A DNA stretch of 37,084 bases from a virus, in the IMG/VR virus record IMGVR_UViG_3300035670_000673, positions 1 to 37,084 of that record. The stretch is one strand, 5' to 3'. A model generated the notes under the pieces. That model was not told where the DNA came from, did not search any database, and saw only the letters and a list, made by a program, of their open reading frames with translations. Position numbers and translations under genes: made by a program. How positions within the stretch are numbered: the first letter of the stretch is position 1; each line of letters opens with the position of its first letter. Below, one piece after another: positions 21,365-29,390 of the stretch.

Positions 21365-21808
21365 ATGGACAAAGCCTCCAATCAGGAAAGGCATAACCTC
21401 AACATGCAAGCACAACTCTACAACCTATACCGGCAAAGGCAAAGCCTGAATAGCGAATACGAGCCTACGCTAAGTACGGAGAAGAAAGGCAAAGCAACAA
21501 GCAAAACAGAAAGCAAAGCACAAAGCAAAACCCAAAACCAAAAAGAAAACACCTCAGAAAAAAACACGCCGAAAAAAGAAAACATCCCCGGGAAAAACAA
21601 GATTTTTGTTACCGAAATTGTGGCATTGGATGCAACGGACGGCGGCTTAAAGAATTTTGCAGGACCGCATATCATAGCAAGTGATGAAGAAGAGGCGGAG
21701 TTCCTCTGTCAAAATACCGGTCTTGGATATTGCCGCATCATCGGAGAACTTGTCGGCTTAATAGACGGAAACGGAAATGATGTAAAGGATGCTTATAAGT
21801 TGAATTGA
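21365..21808 (+). CDS. Unknown protein with Lys/Thr/Gln-rich linker (147 aa)
   Basis: This 147-aa protein has an N-terminal helix (NLNMQAQLYNLYRQRQSLNS), a disordered Lys/Ser/Thr/Gln-rich middle (residues about 38-78), and a compact C-terminal domain of about 65 residues (FVTEIVALDATDGGLKNFAG, ASDEEEAEFLCQNTGLGYCR). The C-terminal domain recurs in unknown Bacteroidetes phage proteins (recalled). No membrane segments. Function unknown. Confidence 0.6.
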   Translation: MDKASNQERHNLNMQAQLYNLYRQRQSLNSEYEPTLSTEKKGKATSKTESKAQSKTQNQKENTSEKNTPKKENIPGKNKIFVTEIVALDATDGGLKNFAGPHIIASDEEEAEFLCQNTGLGYCRIIGELVGLIDGNGNDVKDAYKLN

Positions 21809-21832
21809 TATAAAGAAAAAAGGAAAAACAAC

Positions 21833-22204
21833 ATGAAAACACTCCTACTCGAAGGCGCAATATTCTTTGCTTTTATTGCGCTGAATTTGATCTATTACAA
21901 GCAAGTCTTAGCTTTTTTCAGAACGATCTACAAAAAGTTTGAAAGGCGAAATGTAAATGAGCACGGCGTGGAGTGCCCGGTGCCTCTGCGCTTTTGGCCT
22001 GAAGGCTACGGTTTTATGGTCTTAGACAAAAGAAAGACTTTCTACCGGGCTTACTTTTTCAATCGCGAACCGCAGCTCTGGACAGAAGAGGACGGTCAGC
22101 AGTATTGGATAGCGGAATATCCTTATGAGATAAAGTCCTTTAAGGATTTTGAAATTGAGCGTTTTATGAAAATTCCGCTTGATTTTTTAAAATGGGAAAG
22201 ATGA
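21833..22204 (+). CDS. Membrane-anchored unknown protein (123 aa)
   Basis: The N-terminus has one membrane helix (LLLEGAIFFAFIALNLIYYK) followed by a basic stretch (FRTIYKKFERR). The rest is a soluble domain rich in aromatic residues (RFWPEGYGFMVLDKRKTFYR). By the positive-inside rule the soluble domain is most likely cytoplasmic. The stop overlaps the co-chaperonin start as ATGA, so the two are translationally coupled. Function unknown. Confidence 0.55.
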   Translation: MKTLLLEGAIFFAFIALNLIYYKQVLAFFRTIYKKFERRNVNEHGVECPVPLRFWPEGYGFMVLDKRKTFYRAYFFNREPQLWTEEDGQQYWIAEYPYEIKSFKDFEIERFMKIPLDFLKWER

Positions 22205-22815
22205 GGACACCTGCAAATAAATATTTGATCTGCGTTGAAAAAGAACAAAAACTGGGCAAATTGTTCGTTCCTATTGCAAAGGGTGCAGAGGAAAGCGTCT
22301 TGCGTCCTGTAAGCGGGACGATCAAGGCAATGCCCATGAAGTTTACTAAGCAATTTGGTATTGCCTCTAATACGGGTTCTGCGATGCTCAACGCTGAAAT
22401 TATCTCTAAGAGTTTGACCGCTTTAAAGCAGGGCGATGAAGTGATAATTTCGTACATGGCAACGGACAGGGAAAACTTTTTTTATTCGACTGAGGAAGGC
22501 GATTTTTACATTGTCCCGGTGCATCATTTAATTGCGCTAAAGACAAAGGAAGCGCAACCTTATCAAGCGATTGCCGGCAAAGTCTTAATTAAGCCTTTAG
22601 AAAAAGCGGAATTTGAAAGTCAGTACTTAATTAGCCTCCATAAGAAAAAAGACCTCGGCGTTGGCGAAATCGTATCTTGTGCCGAAGGGATGCGGGAAAA
22701 GTATGCTCCTGGGCAAAAAGTGGTGTACTTAGAAAAACTCGCCGAATGGATTGAATTGGACGGGGTGAAGTACGATTTTGTTTATACCGGGGAAGTTTTA
22801 GCTTTGTTGGATTAA
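22201..22815 (+). CDS. Co-chaperonin with two tandem GroES-like domains (204 aa)
   Basis: I start it at ATG 22201, where it overlaps the previous stop as ATGA; an ATG at 22192 is also in frame. The C-terminal half (residues about 125-204) follows the GroES layout: AGKVLIKPLEKAEF, a short mobile-loop-like segment (ESQYLISLHKKKDLG), VGEIVSCAEG, APGQKVVYLEKLAEWIELDG, and the final YDFVYTGEVLALLD. The N-terminal half (about 5-114) repeats the same plan: NKYLICVEKE, GKLFVPIAKGAE, SGTIKAMP, KQGDEVIISY, and GDFYIVPVHHLIALK. A double GroES is known in chloroplast Cpn20; single-domain phage co-chaperonins such as T4 gp31 help GroEL fold the capsid protein. Here the gene precedes packaging and head genes. 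The fold call is from pattern reading. Confidence 0.75.
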   Translation: MRTPANKYLICVEKEQKLGKLFVPIAKGAEESVLRPVSGTIKAMPMKFTKQFGIASNTGSAMLNAEIISKSLTALKQGDEVIISYMATDRENFFYSTEEGDFYIVPVHHLIALKTKEAQPYQAIAGKVLIKPLEKAEFESQYLISLHKKKDLGVGEIVSCAEGMREKYAPGQKVVYLEKLAEWIELDGVKYDFVYTGEVLALLD

Positions 22816-22829
22816 AAAATGTATGGCAA

Positions 22830-23138
22830 ATGGAAGAATCAAAACGGCAAACAATTTTTATAGTTTCTTTTTCTGAAGAGGTTATCGTTGAAAAGAAAGT
22901 TGATAGAGAAACAGAAAACTCTTACTACTTAATATCAGGGGCGGAGGGCCATGAGTATACATATAGGGAGAGTAAAAACAACTGGCGGGTTTCTTTTCAC
23001 AAGGATTATGACAGTGCAAGGAAAGCGCTGATTGAGCACTTAAATGAGAAGATTAAAAAATCTTACAAAAGGATTGCAGATACAAGGGCTTATATTAAAG
23101 TCCTGCAAAATAAAACCCTTAGCAACTCTCCATATTAG
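22830..23138 (+). CDS. Unknown protein (102 aa)
   Basis: This 102-aa protein has a beta-rich N-terminal half (IFIVSFSEEVIVEKKVDRET) and a helical, basic C-terminal half (ALIEHLNEKIKKSYKRIADT). No cysteines or membrane segments are present. Its position, 14 bases after the co-chaperonin, suggests co-transcription. The family is not recognised. Confidence 0.5.
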   Translation: MEESKRQTIFIVSFSEEVIVEKKVDRETENSYYLISGAEGHEYTYRESKNNWRVSFHKDYDSARKALIEHLNEKIKKSYKRIADTRAYIKVLQNKTLSNSPY

Positions 23139-23183
23139 CTATCCATCTTAACTCTCCATCTTAACACAGGCAAAAGGAAAAAC

Positions 23184-23375
23184 ATGCAAAACAAAGTAAC
23201 CCTTTTAGAATACGGCGGAAGCGATAAAACGCACGCCCTCGCCGCTTGGTCGTCAACTTTCCTTGATCTTGATACGGAGATTCCGTTAAGTATCGAAGGG
23301 CGCGTGGATAGCTTAATTGATGCGATAAAAACCAAAGGCGGCAAAGTAAAAACCCCTGAGCAACTTATCGCTTGA
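23184..23375 (+). CDS. Small conserved-type phage protein (63 aa)
   Basis: This 63-aa protein has a core TLLEYGGSDKTHALAAWSST and a C-terminal helix (EGRVDSLIDAIKTKGGKVKT). Short proteins with a 'Y-A/T-L-A-A-W-S/T-S-T-F' segment are recurrent in Bacteroidetes phages near terminase or methyltransferase genes (recalled). The function is not known. The next gene starts four bases after its stop. Confidence 0.55.
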   Translation: MQNKVTLLEYGGSDKTHALAAWSSTFLDLDTEIPLSIEGRVDSLIDAIKTKGGKVKTPEQLIA

Positions 23376-23378
23376 TTA

Positions 23379-23906
23379 ATGGATGCGTCTCACGATCCGC
23401 ACACTTCGCCCTTTCGTGCTTCTTTTTTTATGTTTGCAACAACAAACGATATTGCAACGCATATTCAGTTTTTAAAGCACGCGGTGGCGATGCAGGCAGA
23501 GAATGCAGAGAGTGCAAGATATAAGGAACTGAAGGAGGATAAGTTTTATTTGCCGGAGGATTGGAAGGACTACGGAAATATTGGCCTTTATTGGTACGAT
23601 GAACTCTGTGAGAGTGCAAAAATAATGAACAGGAAATACCACTTCTGTTTGCGAGACCTGATCGCCGTCGGAATGCCAAAAGCAAGGGCAAAGGAAACAG
23701 CGCGGTACTTTAAGCTGTACAACTCACAAATCAACTCTACAAAGATGTTTTCTTTTGACGGGCTTATGCAGGTGTATTTTAAAAGACAGGCAAGCAAAGG
23801 CGCTCAAAGGGAAATCAGCGATATGGTTTCGGCAATGGTTGAAGAGGTAAAGAATATTCCGGGCAATCCCTTTAAGGCTTCACTGGAGGCTTTTGGGGTA
23901 AAGTGA
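23379..23906 (+). CDS. Unknown helical protein (175 aa)
   Basis: The frame opens at ATG 23379; an internal ATG at 23430 (MFATTNDIATHIQFLK) may be the true start because the first 17 residues look unstructured. The protein contains FYLPEDWKDYGNIGLYWYDE and ends with SAMVEEVKNIPGNPFKASLE. It is mostly helical and aromatic. I recall similar proteins in Bacteroidetes phages, always unnamed. It lies in the packaging-side operon ahead of the methyltransferases. A regulatory or terminase-accessory role is only a guess. Confidence 0.6.
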   Translation: MDASHDPHTSPFRASFFMFATTNDIATHIQFLKHAVAMQAENAESARYKELKEDKFYLPEDWKDYGNIGLYWYDELCESAKIMNRKYHFCLRDLIAVGMPKARAKETARYFKLYNSQINSTKMFSFDGLMQVYFKRQASKGAQREISDMVSAMVEEVKNIPGNPFKASLEAFGVK

Positions 23907-23908
23907 AA

Positions 23909-24008
23909 AAAGATGCTTACGATAACGAATGAAGATTGCATGGAGCTTATGAAACGCTATCCCGATAAGCATTTTGACCTTGCTATTATTGATCCGCCGT
24001 ATGGGATA
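23909..24008 (+). repeat. Direct repeat copy A (5' end of methyltransferase 1)
   Basis: This 100-base segment, from just before the ATG to just past the DPPYG codons, matches 24565-24664 at about 97 of 100 positions (three substitutions found by eye). The similarity then drops abruptly. It marks a tandem duplication whose ends have been kept nearly identical. Confidence 0.85.
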
Positions 24009-24563
24009 GGGCAGGACGGCAGTAAAAACCATACCAGGGGTAAATTATCCAAGGCTAAGGATTATAAAAGTTTTTCGGGCAAAGACTTAAAGCCACCGGA
24101 TAAAGAATTTTTTGCCGAATTATTGAGGGTATCGAAAAATCAAATTATTTGGGGAGCAAACCATTTTGTCGAAAACATACCAAATGCAAATAGTAGTTGT
24201 TGGATAGTGTGGGATAAAGAAAATAGTGGCGATTTTGCGGACTGTGAATTAGCTTATACAAGTTTTAAAACCGCTGTAAGGAAATTTTCTTTTATGTGGA
24301 ATGGTATGCTTCAGGGTGATATGAAAAATAAAGAAACCCGCATCCACCCCACCCAGAAGCCCGTCGCCTTGTACAAGTGGCTCCTGCACAACTACGCCAA
24401 GCCCGGCGACCTTATTCTCGACACCCACATGGGATCGGGCTCAATAGCTATCGCCTGCCACGATTACGGATACGACCTGACCGCGTGCGAACTTGATTCG
24501 GAGTATTATCAAGCTGCAATGAAACGCATTAACGCCCATGTTGCACAACAAAAACTGTTTTGA
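23913..24563 (+). CDS. DNA adenine/cytosine-N4 methyltransferase 1 (beta class, 216 aa)
   Basis: The protein begins MLTITNEDCMELMKRYPDKH and has motif IV DPPYG at residues 27-31. A variable central region (about 35-140) should recognise the target. It then shows motif X (HPTQKPVALYKWLLHNYAKP) and motif I (LDTHMGSGSIAIAC), which binds S-adenosylmethionine. The order IV - target region - X - I is that of beta-class N6-adenine or N4-cytosine methyltransferases. No restriction endonuclease is adjacent, so it is probably an orphan enzyme protecting phage DNA from host restriction or timing packaging. A paralogue follows directly at 24569. Confidence 0.88.
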   Translation: MLTITNEDCMELMKRYPDKHFDLAIIDPPYGIGQDGSKNHTRGKLSKAKDYKSFSGKDLKPPDKEFFAELLRVSKNQIIWGANHFVENIPNANSSCWIVWDKENSGDFADCELAYTSFKTAVRKFSFMWNGMLQGDMKNKETRIHPTQKPVALYKWLLHNYAKPGDLILDTHMGSGSIAIACHDYGYDLTACELDSEYYQAAMKRINAHVAQQKLF

Positions 24564-24564
24564 T

Positions 24565-24664
24565 AAAGATGCTTACGATAACCAATGAAGACTGCATGGA
24601 GCTTATGAAACGCTATCCCGATAAGCATTTTGACCTTGCTATTATTGATCCGCCGTATGGAATA
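24565..24664 (+). repeat. Direct repeat copy B (5' end of methyltransferase 2)
   Basis: This segment is the partner of 23909-24008. The 3' ends of the two genes also share an identical 31-base stretch (24534-24564 and 25205-25235). Confidence 0.85.
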
Positions 24665-25234
24665 AACATGTCTCAAAATTTATTTAAAAACGGGCAAAAC
24701 TGCAAAAACAATGGTTACAAAGAGCATTTGGATAAAGACTGGGATAAGCAAATACCTAAAAAAGATTATTTTGACGAACTTTTTAGGGTTAGCAAAAATC
24801 AAATTGTTTTTGGAGCAAACTACATGACTAAATATTTACCCGAAAGCATGGGCTGGCTTGTTTGGAATAAAATTCAAAGGGATTTTAGCTTTGCAGATGG
24901 CGAACTCGCTTGGACAAGTTTTAATAAAAAATTAAAAATATTTGACTACGGAAGGGCTTGCGAAAGCGGATTCGCCCCTAAGCTAACAGACATTGAAAAA
25001 CCTTTTGCAAATATTCACCCAACTCAAAAACCTATCGCCCTTTACAAATGGCTCTTACACAACTACGCAAAACCCGGCGACCTTATTCTCGACACGCATA
25101 TAGGTTCAATGTCAATAGCAATAGCCTGCCATGATTACAACTTCGATTTGGTCGGCTGTGAATTGGACGGCGAATATTATGAAAGGGGGATGCAAAGGGT
25201 GAATGCCCATGTTGCACAACAAAAACTGTTTTGA
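24569..25234 (+). CDS. DNA methyltransferase 2 (beta class, 221 aa), paralogue of neighbour
   Basis: This is a second beta-class methyltransferase with the same N-terminus and DPPYG motif, an unrelated central target-recognition region (KNGQNCKNNGYKEHLDKDWD onward), and the same HPTQKP and C-terminal core. Motif I is altered: LDTHIGSMSIAIAC has Met where the first enzyme has Gly in GSG, which might affect cofactor binding. An in-frame TTG lies nine bases before the ATG. The pair likely arose by duplication with replacement of the middle, giving two sequence specificities. Whether copy 2 is active is uncertain. Confidence 0.85.
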   Translation: MLTITNEDCMELMKRYPDKHFDLAIIDPPYGINMSQNLFKNGQNCKNNGYKEHLDKDWDKQIPKKDYFDELFRVSKNQIVFGANYMTKYLPESMGWLVWNKIQRDFSFADGELAWTSFNKKLKIFDYGRACESGFAPKLTDIEKPFANIHPTQKPIALYKWLLHNYAKPGDLILDTHIGSMSIAIACHDYNFDLVGCELDGEYYERGMQRVNAHVAQQKLF

Positions 25235-25236
25235 TT

Positions 25237-25458
25237 ATGCTATTCGTAAAAAGCGCAAAACTCCCTAAGCGTATCAAACTTGGTGAACGAGACTATGAGG
25301 TGCTGGGTTTTTATAACGACAACTACTCTGCTAAAGCCGGAACTAAGCCGAAGGCAGATGAGCGGCATATTGTCTTGCAGGAAAAAGAAAAAGAAGCGAT
25401 TGTTACTGACTGGCCAATCAGGCGGCATAAGGATACCTATTATGAAGAAATTAACTGA
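25237..25458 (+). CDS. Unknown small protein (73 aa)
   Basis: I start it at ATG 25237 (MLFVKSAKLPKRIKLGERDY). The protein is basic and probably alpha/beta, with the stretch ERHIVLQEKEKEAIVTDWPI. No known motif. Its end overlaps the next start by 17 bases, which supports real translation of both. Function unknown. Confidence 0.5.
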   Translation: MLFVKSAKLPKRIKLGERDYEVLGFYNDNYSAKAGTKPKADERHIVLQEKEKEAIVTDWPIRRHKDTYYEEIN

Positions 25459-25675
25459 GCTAAATATCGGGGACACACTCCTTGTCGGCGATATTGTTGT
25501 TGAGCAGCGAAGCGGAATGGATGTTCGCTATACGGTTTATAAGTCTAACCCTAAGACGGTTAGCGCTTATTCGGAGTATATGAAAAGGCGCACGTTTCCT
25601 TTAGAGTACGCTGAAGGCTTTAAAGGGCACATGTGCAAATATCCGGCAAAGGTTTATAGATACGATAAAAATTGA
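25442..25675 (+). CDS. Unknown small protein (77 aa)
   Basis: It starts at ATG 25442 (MKKLTELNIGDTLLVGDIVV). The protein looks like a small beta barrel (I-G-D-T-L-L-V-G-D turn, alternating strands) with a Tyr/Lys-rich end. An upstream extension in this frame overlaps the 73-aa gene and is low in complexity, so it is not used. Function unknown. Confidence 0.5.
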   Translation: MKKLTELNIGDTLLVGDIVVEQRSGMDVRYTVYKSNPKTVSAYSEYMKRRTFPLEYAEGFKGHMCKYPAKVYRYDKN

Positions 25676-25680
25676 ATTTT

Positions 25681-26691
25681 ATGCAAAAAAGGTTTATCAT
25701 TGGTTTTGCAGGGCAGATGGGCAGCGGTAAAGACGCTGCGGCAGTGATTGCCCAGCACGCTTATCCTGAGCTTGGCTTTGTGCATGTTGCTTTTGCGGAT
25801 GCGTTAAAAGAGGCTTATTCCCTTATGACGGGCAGAAAGTTTTTGCCGTACAAGGAATTTAAGGAAAGTATTTGCCCGGTCTTTAAAATACCGGTACGGG
25901 AAGTTTTACAGCGTATGGGCACGGATGCGCTGCGCAACAACTTTGACAAAAACATCTGGATCAACATCTTGGCAAACCGCTATCCGACGCAAAATTTGAT
26001 TATCTCCGATGTGCGCTTTGACAATGAAGCCGCTTGGATAAGGCAAAACGGTGGAACGATTATCCGCGTGGAGCGAACGGACGGTATGACCAAAAGCATC
26101 TGGGCAAACCATGAAAGCGAAGGCGGGGTGAAGGGGGATTTTACCGTGGCCAATGATTTTTCGCAGAACGGTTTTCTGCGCTTTAAGGCTACGGTGGAAG
26201 GTATTTTACAGACGATTACCGGCCTTGAGGTAAAGAAAAAAGTCGAGCTGCCTGAGTTTGCCTCGCCTATCGAGGCGGTTGATTATTGGATGAACGAATT
26301 TGATGTTTTTGAAAATGGACCTGCCGAAGCGCACAAGATTTACTTAAAGCTCGTTCAGGAGGAGTTAAACGAAGTGATGAACGAAAAATTCGGATCGCAA
26401 AGGCAGGCAGAGGAAATTTGCGATTTGCTCTGGGTAACGATTGCCCTTGCACTTTGCAGTATGAACGTTGAGCACATTGTTGCTTACATGAAGGTGTTGT
26501 TCCAGGCCAATATGTCAAAGGCAACAACGCGCTTGGACTTGGTTAATGCAGAGTGCAATAAGGAAGAAAACAGGGGCAAGCTCGAGGTAAGAAAGTCTGA
26601 ATCCGGGCGTTATTACATTGTGGACAAAGAGACGGGTAAAATTCAAAAAGGGCCGGTGTACGAAAAATTTACGCTCGATGGGTTATTTTAA
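25681..26691 (+). CDS. Deoxynucleotide monophosphate kinase fused to MazG-like pyrophosphohydrolase (336 aa)
   Basis: Start at ATG 25681. Residues 1 to about 180 are a P-loop kinase like T4 gp1: GFAGQMGSGKDAAAVIA with the P-loop at 11-18, FADALKEAYSLMTG, RMGTDALRNNFDKNIWI and IISDVRFDNEA. It would phosphorylate deoxynucleoside monophosphates. Residues about 195-280 form an all-helical MazG/HisE-type domain: YLKLVQEELNEVMNEKF with the E-E-x-x-E cluster (227-231), then AEEICDLLWV with E-x-x-D (245-248), which would hydrolyse NTPs or dNTPs to monophosphates. A short phage-typical tail follows (ESGRYYIVDKETGKIQKGP). Joining the two activities in one chain suggests channelled remodelling of the nucleotide pool. 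Confidence 0.82.
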   Translation: MQKRFIIGFAGQMGSGKDAAAVIAQHAYPELGFVHVAFADALKEAYSLMTGRKFLPYKEFKESICPVFKIPVREVLQRMGTDALRNNFDKNIWINILANRYPTQNLIISDVRFDNEAAWIRQNGGTIIRVERTDGMTKSIWANHESEGGVKGDFTVANDFSQNGFLRFKATVEGILQTITGLEVKKKVELPEFASPIEAVDYWMNEFDVFENGPAEAHKIYLKLVQEELNEVMNEKFGSQRQAEEICDLLWVTIALALCSMNVEHIVAYMKVLFQANMSKATTRLDLVNAECNKEENRGKLEVRKSESGRYYIVDKETGKIQKGPVYEKFTLDGLF

Positions 26692-27322
26692 AGACGGCGA
26701 TTTTCGCTATATGCGATATAAAGTGTACCGGGCAAAAGACTATGGCGCAACCGGCCTTGATACGGTAATGGCCATGCGGCGTATAACGCAAAGAAACCGC
26801 ATGAAGATAGGGGCGTACTTTGCCTATATGTACGATGCCAACTCGCCGGTGCCCAGACGGGTGCAGGATTTAAAAGAGCGCAAAGCAGTTGCCGCAAAAC
26901 TTGCCGGATTTGACTTGACACAAGCTGAAGAGTACAATCTTGTCAGTCAGATTTTTGGCTTGTCGGCAGAGGTCTATGTTGACATAGCAACTGAGATGCT
27001 CCGGGCGCAGCACAACCGCGATTTTTCAAGGATTTCTGCATTAGAGAAATTCTTTGACGAGTGCGTTGAGAAAATGTTTGCTATTGTCGAGGAAGGCGAC
27101 AAGATGGATGCAAAGAAAGTCTTAGACGCAATGACTGTCAAGGACGGACTTAGAAAATACATGAAGGCGACAAGCGAGGAACTCGAAGGGCTTTATGCTA
27201 AGATATACGGTGGCGACAAGCAATTAGAGGAACTTGTCGGGCAAAAGATGTCGTATTCGCCGGAACTTGTCGCAGGTCTTACGGAAGCAGAAGATTATGA
27301 CGCAAAAGAATTTGAGTGGTGA
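26678..27322 (+). CDS. Candidate small terminase subunit (214 aa)
   Basis: Start at ATG 26678 (MGYFKDGDFRYMRYKVYRAK), which overlaps the previous gene by 14 bases. The protein is mostly helical. An N-terminal part with basic residues (MAMRRITQRNRMKIGAYFAY) is followed by a helical core and an acidic end (TEAEDYDAKEFEW). It overlaps the large terminase start by 26 bases. The small terminase, which recognises packaging sites, commonly precedes TerL, so this is the best candidate, but I see no firm HTH and would call it by position only. Its second half is dense in CTTGTC/GACAAG words. Confidence 0.5.
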   Translation: MGYFKDGDFRYMRYKVYRAKDYGATGLDTVMAMRRITQRNRMKIGAYFAYMYDANSPVPRRVQDLKERKAVAAKLAGFDLTQAEEYNLVSQIFGLSAEVYVDIATEMLRAQHNRDFSRISALEKFFDECVEKMFAIVEEGDKMDAKKVLDAMTVKDGLRKYMKATSEELEGLYAKIYGGDKQLEELVGQKMSYSPELVAGLTEAEDYDAKEFEW

Positions 27323-29381
27323 TAAGAAAGCTTGGCAGCTTGTCGGCGAGGGCAAATCGGCTTATGTCGCTTGTCCTGTTCCGACAGGCTACTCAAGTAC
27401 GGTAATTCAGGGCGTTGAAATAGCTATTCCGCCGGAAGGGTACGTCTTTGATCCGACGACAAGACAAATGGTGTATATAGGGGTTGATAAAAAAAATACG
27501 GAAGAGGATGACTTTTACTGGACGCGGCAGGGCTTGCCAAAATGGTACGCCGAAAAGATTGCAGATGAGGCCATAAAGCAGGCGCAGGACCCGGGCTATT
27601 TTGACGTGGACGTGGAGAATTTTCGTCAAGGCGCTTGGCTTAGGCGTTTGGGCGGCTGCTGGTTTGCAAATGGCAAAGGCGGAAATGCGACCTACATTAC
27701 CGGGCTTCATTACTTTTATCTCGAGTGGTGTTTTATTGCGGCGTATGGAAATAAGGGCTATCCGTCTTTTCGGGAAACCGATAGGCGGTTTTTTCTTTTC
27801 CTGGAACATGTAATGCGAAACCCGAATTGCTTTGGCACGGTTTTGCTTACAAAACGTCGGATGGGCAAAACGCAAATGAGCGTAGCCTTCGGTCTTGAGG
27901 CTGTTACCCGGACAAGTTTTGCAAACTTTGGCATTCAGTCAAAGACGGATGAGGATGCACATAAGGTGGTTTTTAAGGATAGCGCGATCCGGATGTTTGC
28001 CCGTCTGCCGGACTTTTTTAAGCCCGTACACGACGATCGCCGCCTTGCCAATATCTCCAATACCTTAATGTTTAAGCCAAAACAAACCGACCTGGAAACC
28101 TTCAAGTCGGGCAATTTCTTAGGCGGCTGGGTAGAGCATAGGAGTAGCTCAGAGACGGCATTTGACGGAACCAAGCTACTTCGATACGTTGGCGATGAAG
28201 TCTTTAAGACGCGATCCGGTGTGGACGTGTACGAACGCTGGAACGTTGTCAAGTTCTGCCTTATCGTGGACGGGAAAATTCGCGGAAAAGCGATGCTTAC
28301 CTCGACGGTTGAGGAAATAGAAGGCAGTACGGATAACTACGTCAAGATGTATTCCGACTGCGATCAATTAAAGCTCGACGATGAAACGCACCGGACAAAG
28401 ACCGGGCTTTTTCGGTATTTTATTTCGGCAGATGAAGCACGCGACTTTGATAAGTACGGTCAGGTAGATAGGGAGAAAAACCGCGATAGGATTATTGCAG
28501 AGCGAAAAGCGTACAGCGACGATGTGATGGGTTATAATAGTATCATCCGAAAAGAGCCGCTTACGGTGGAAGAGGCGTTTAGGTTTTTAGGCAGGGAAAG
28601 CATTTTTGATGTGGCGAAAATATCCGATCAAATTGACGCTATCGTCTGGAGGCAGGATGAATTTACAGAGCGCGGGAACTACGTCTGGGAAAGCTATGGC
28701 AAAAGCGTGCGCTGGGTGCCGACGCAAAAAGGAAGATGGTTAAGGGTAAAAGCAGATGTGCACCCGCATGAATCTTTGAGTAGTGAAAGCCCCGGATATA
28801 GGACGGACTATCAACCGGGCGCAACTGATCTATACTGCTGCGGCATTGACCCGTTTTCGCACTCTAAGGTAGAGGGAAAGCAAAAATCGGACGGCGCTTT
28901 TTATATCAAGCGCAAGCACGATCCGCTAAAGCCGGATACGACAGATATGTTTGTGGTGCAGTACATTTATAGGACGCAGGAGGTAGAGGCGTTTTATGAA
29001 GATGTCTTTATCACGCTATTTCATTACGGCTGCTTAGGCCTTATCGAAAATCAGAAAATTGGCCTTGTCGGATATTTTGAAAATGCCCGGGTACAGAATT
29101 ATTTGGTCAAGCTAAAGAATCAAAAAAACTACGGCATTGCCGCCTCGCGGAAAACAACGCAGGCTATGTGCGAGCTAATTGAAAAGTACATTTACGATAA
29201 CATTCATAAGGTCTATTTTATAGAACTCCTCAAAGACTGGGCAAACTTTGATATCGAGCGCACGCAGACTTATGATGCGGCAATGGCCAGCGGCTATACG
29301 CTACTTGCGGATTCTAAGATTTTGCTTAAGAAGGGCGCTGAAAAAGCGCTAAAAATAATTGACATCAACGATTTATTTTAG
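27297..29381 (+). CDS. terL: Terminase large subunit (TerL, 694 aa)
   Basis: I start it at ATG 27297, inside the end of the previous gene. This ATP-driven motor packages DNA into the prohead and cuts it. The ATPase shows a Walker A variant LLTKRRMGKT (residues 183-192) and Walker B LLRYVGDE (Asp300-Glu301). An adenine-binding or arm region precedes it (YITGLHYFYLEWCF). The C-terminal nuclease begins at CCGIDPFSHSK with its first acidic residue, and later ENQKIGLVGYF and DAAMASG fit the RNase H-like fold. The length is on the large side, as in crAss-like and other Bacteroidetes podovirus-like phages. A promoter follows its stop at 29391. Confidence 0.9.
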   Translation: MTQKNLSGDKKAWQLVGEGKSAYVACPVPTGYSSTVIQGVEIAIPPEGYVFDPTTRQMVYIGVDKKNTEEDDFYWTRQGLPKWYAEKIADEAIKQAQDPGYFDVDVENFRQGAWLRRLGGCWFANGKGGNATYITGLHYFYLEWCFIAAYGNKGYPSFRETDRRFFLFLEHVMRNPNCFGTVLLTKRRMGKTQMSVAFGLEAVTRTSFANFGIQSKTDEDAHKVVFKDSAIRMFARLPDFFKPVHDDRRLANISNTLMFKPKQTDLETFKSGNFLGGWVEHRSSSETAFDGTKLLRYVGDEVFKTRSGVDVYERWNVVKFCLIVDGKIRGKAMLTSTVEEIEGSTDNYVKMYSDCDQLKLDDETHRTKTGLFRYFISADEARDFDKYGQVDREKNRDRIIAERKAYSDDVMGYNSIIRKEPLTVEEAFRFLGRESIFDVAKISDQIDAIVWRQDEFTERGNYVWESYGKSVRWVPTQKGRWLRVKADVHPHESLSSESPGYRTDYQPGATDLYCCGIDPFSHSKVEGKQKSDGAFYIKRKHDPLKPDTTDMFVVQYIYRTQEVEAFYEDVFITLFHYGCLGLIENQKIGLVGYFENARVQNYLVKLKNQKNYGIAASRKTTQAMCELIEKYIYDNIHKVYFIELLKDWANFDIERTQTYDAAMASGYTLLADSKILLKKGAEKALKIIDINDLF

Positions 29382-29390
29382 GTAGATAAA

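Noticed and set aside
23909-25235. Template/variable repeat pair of a diversity-generating retroelement
   Set aside because: No reverse transcriptase gene is visible, the repeats are gene ends rather than a variable 3' cassette, and substitutions are not adenine-biased.
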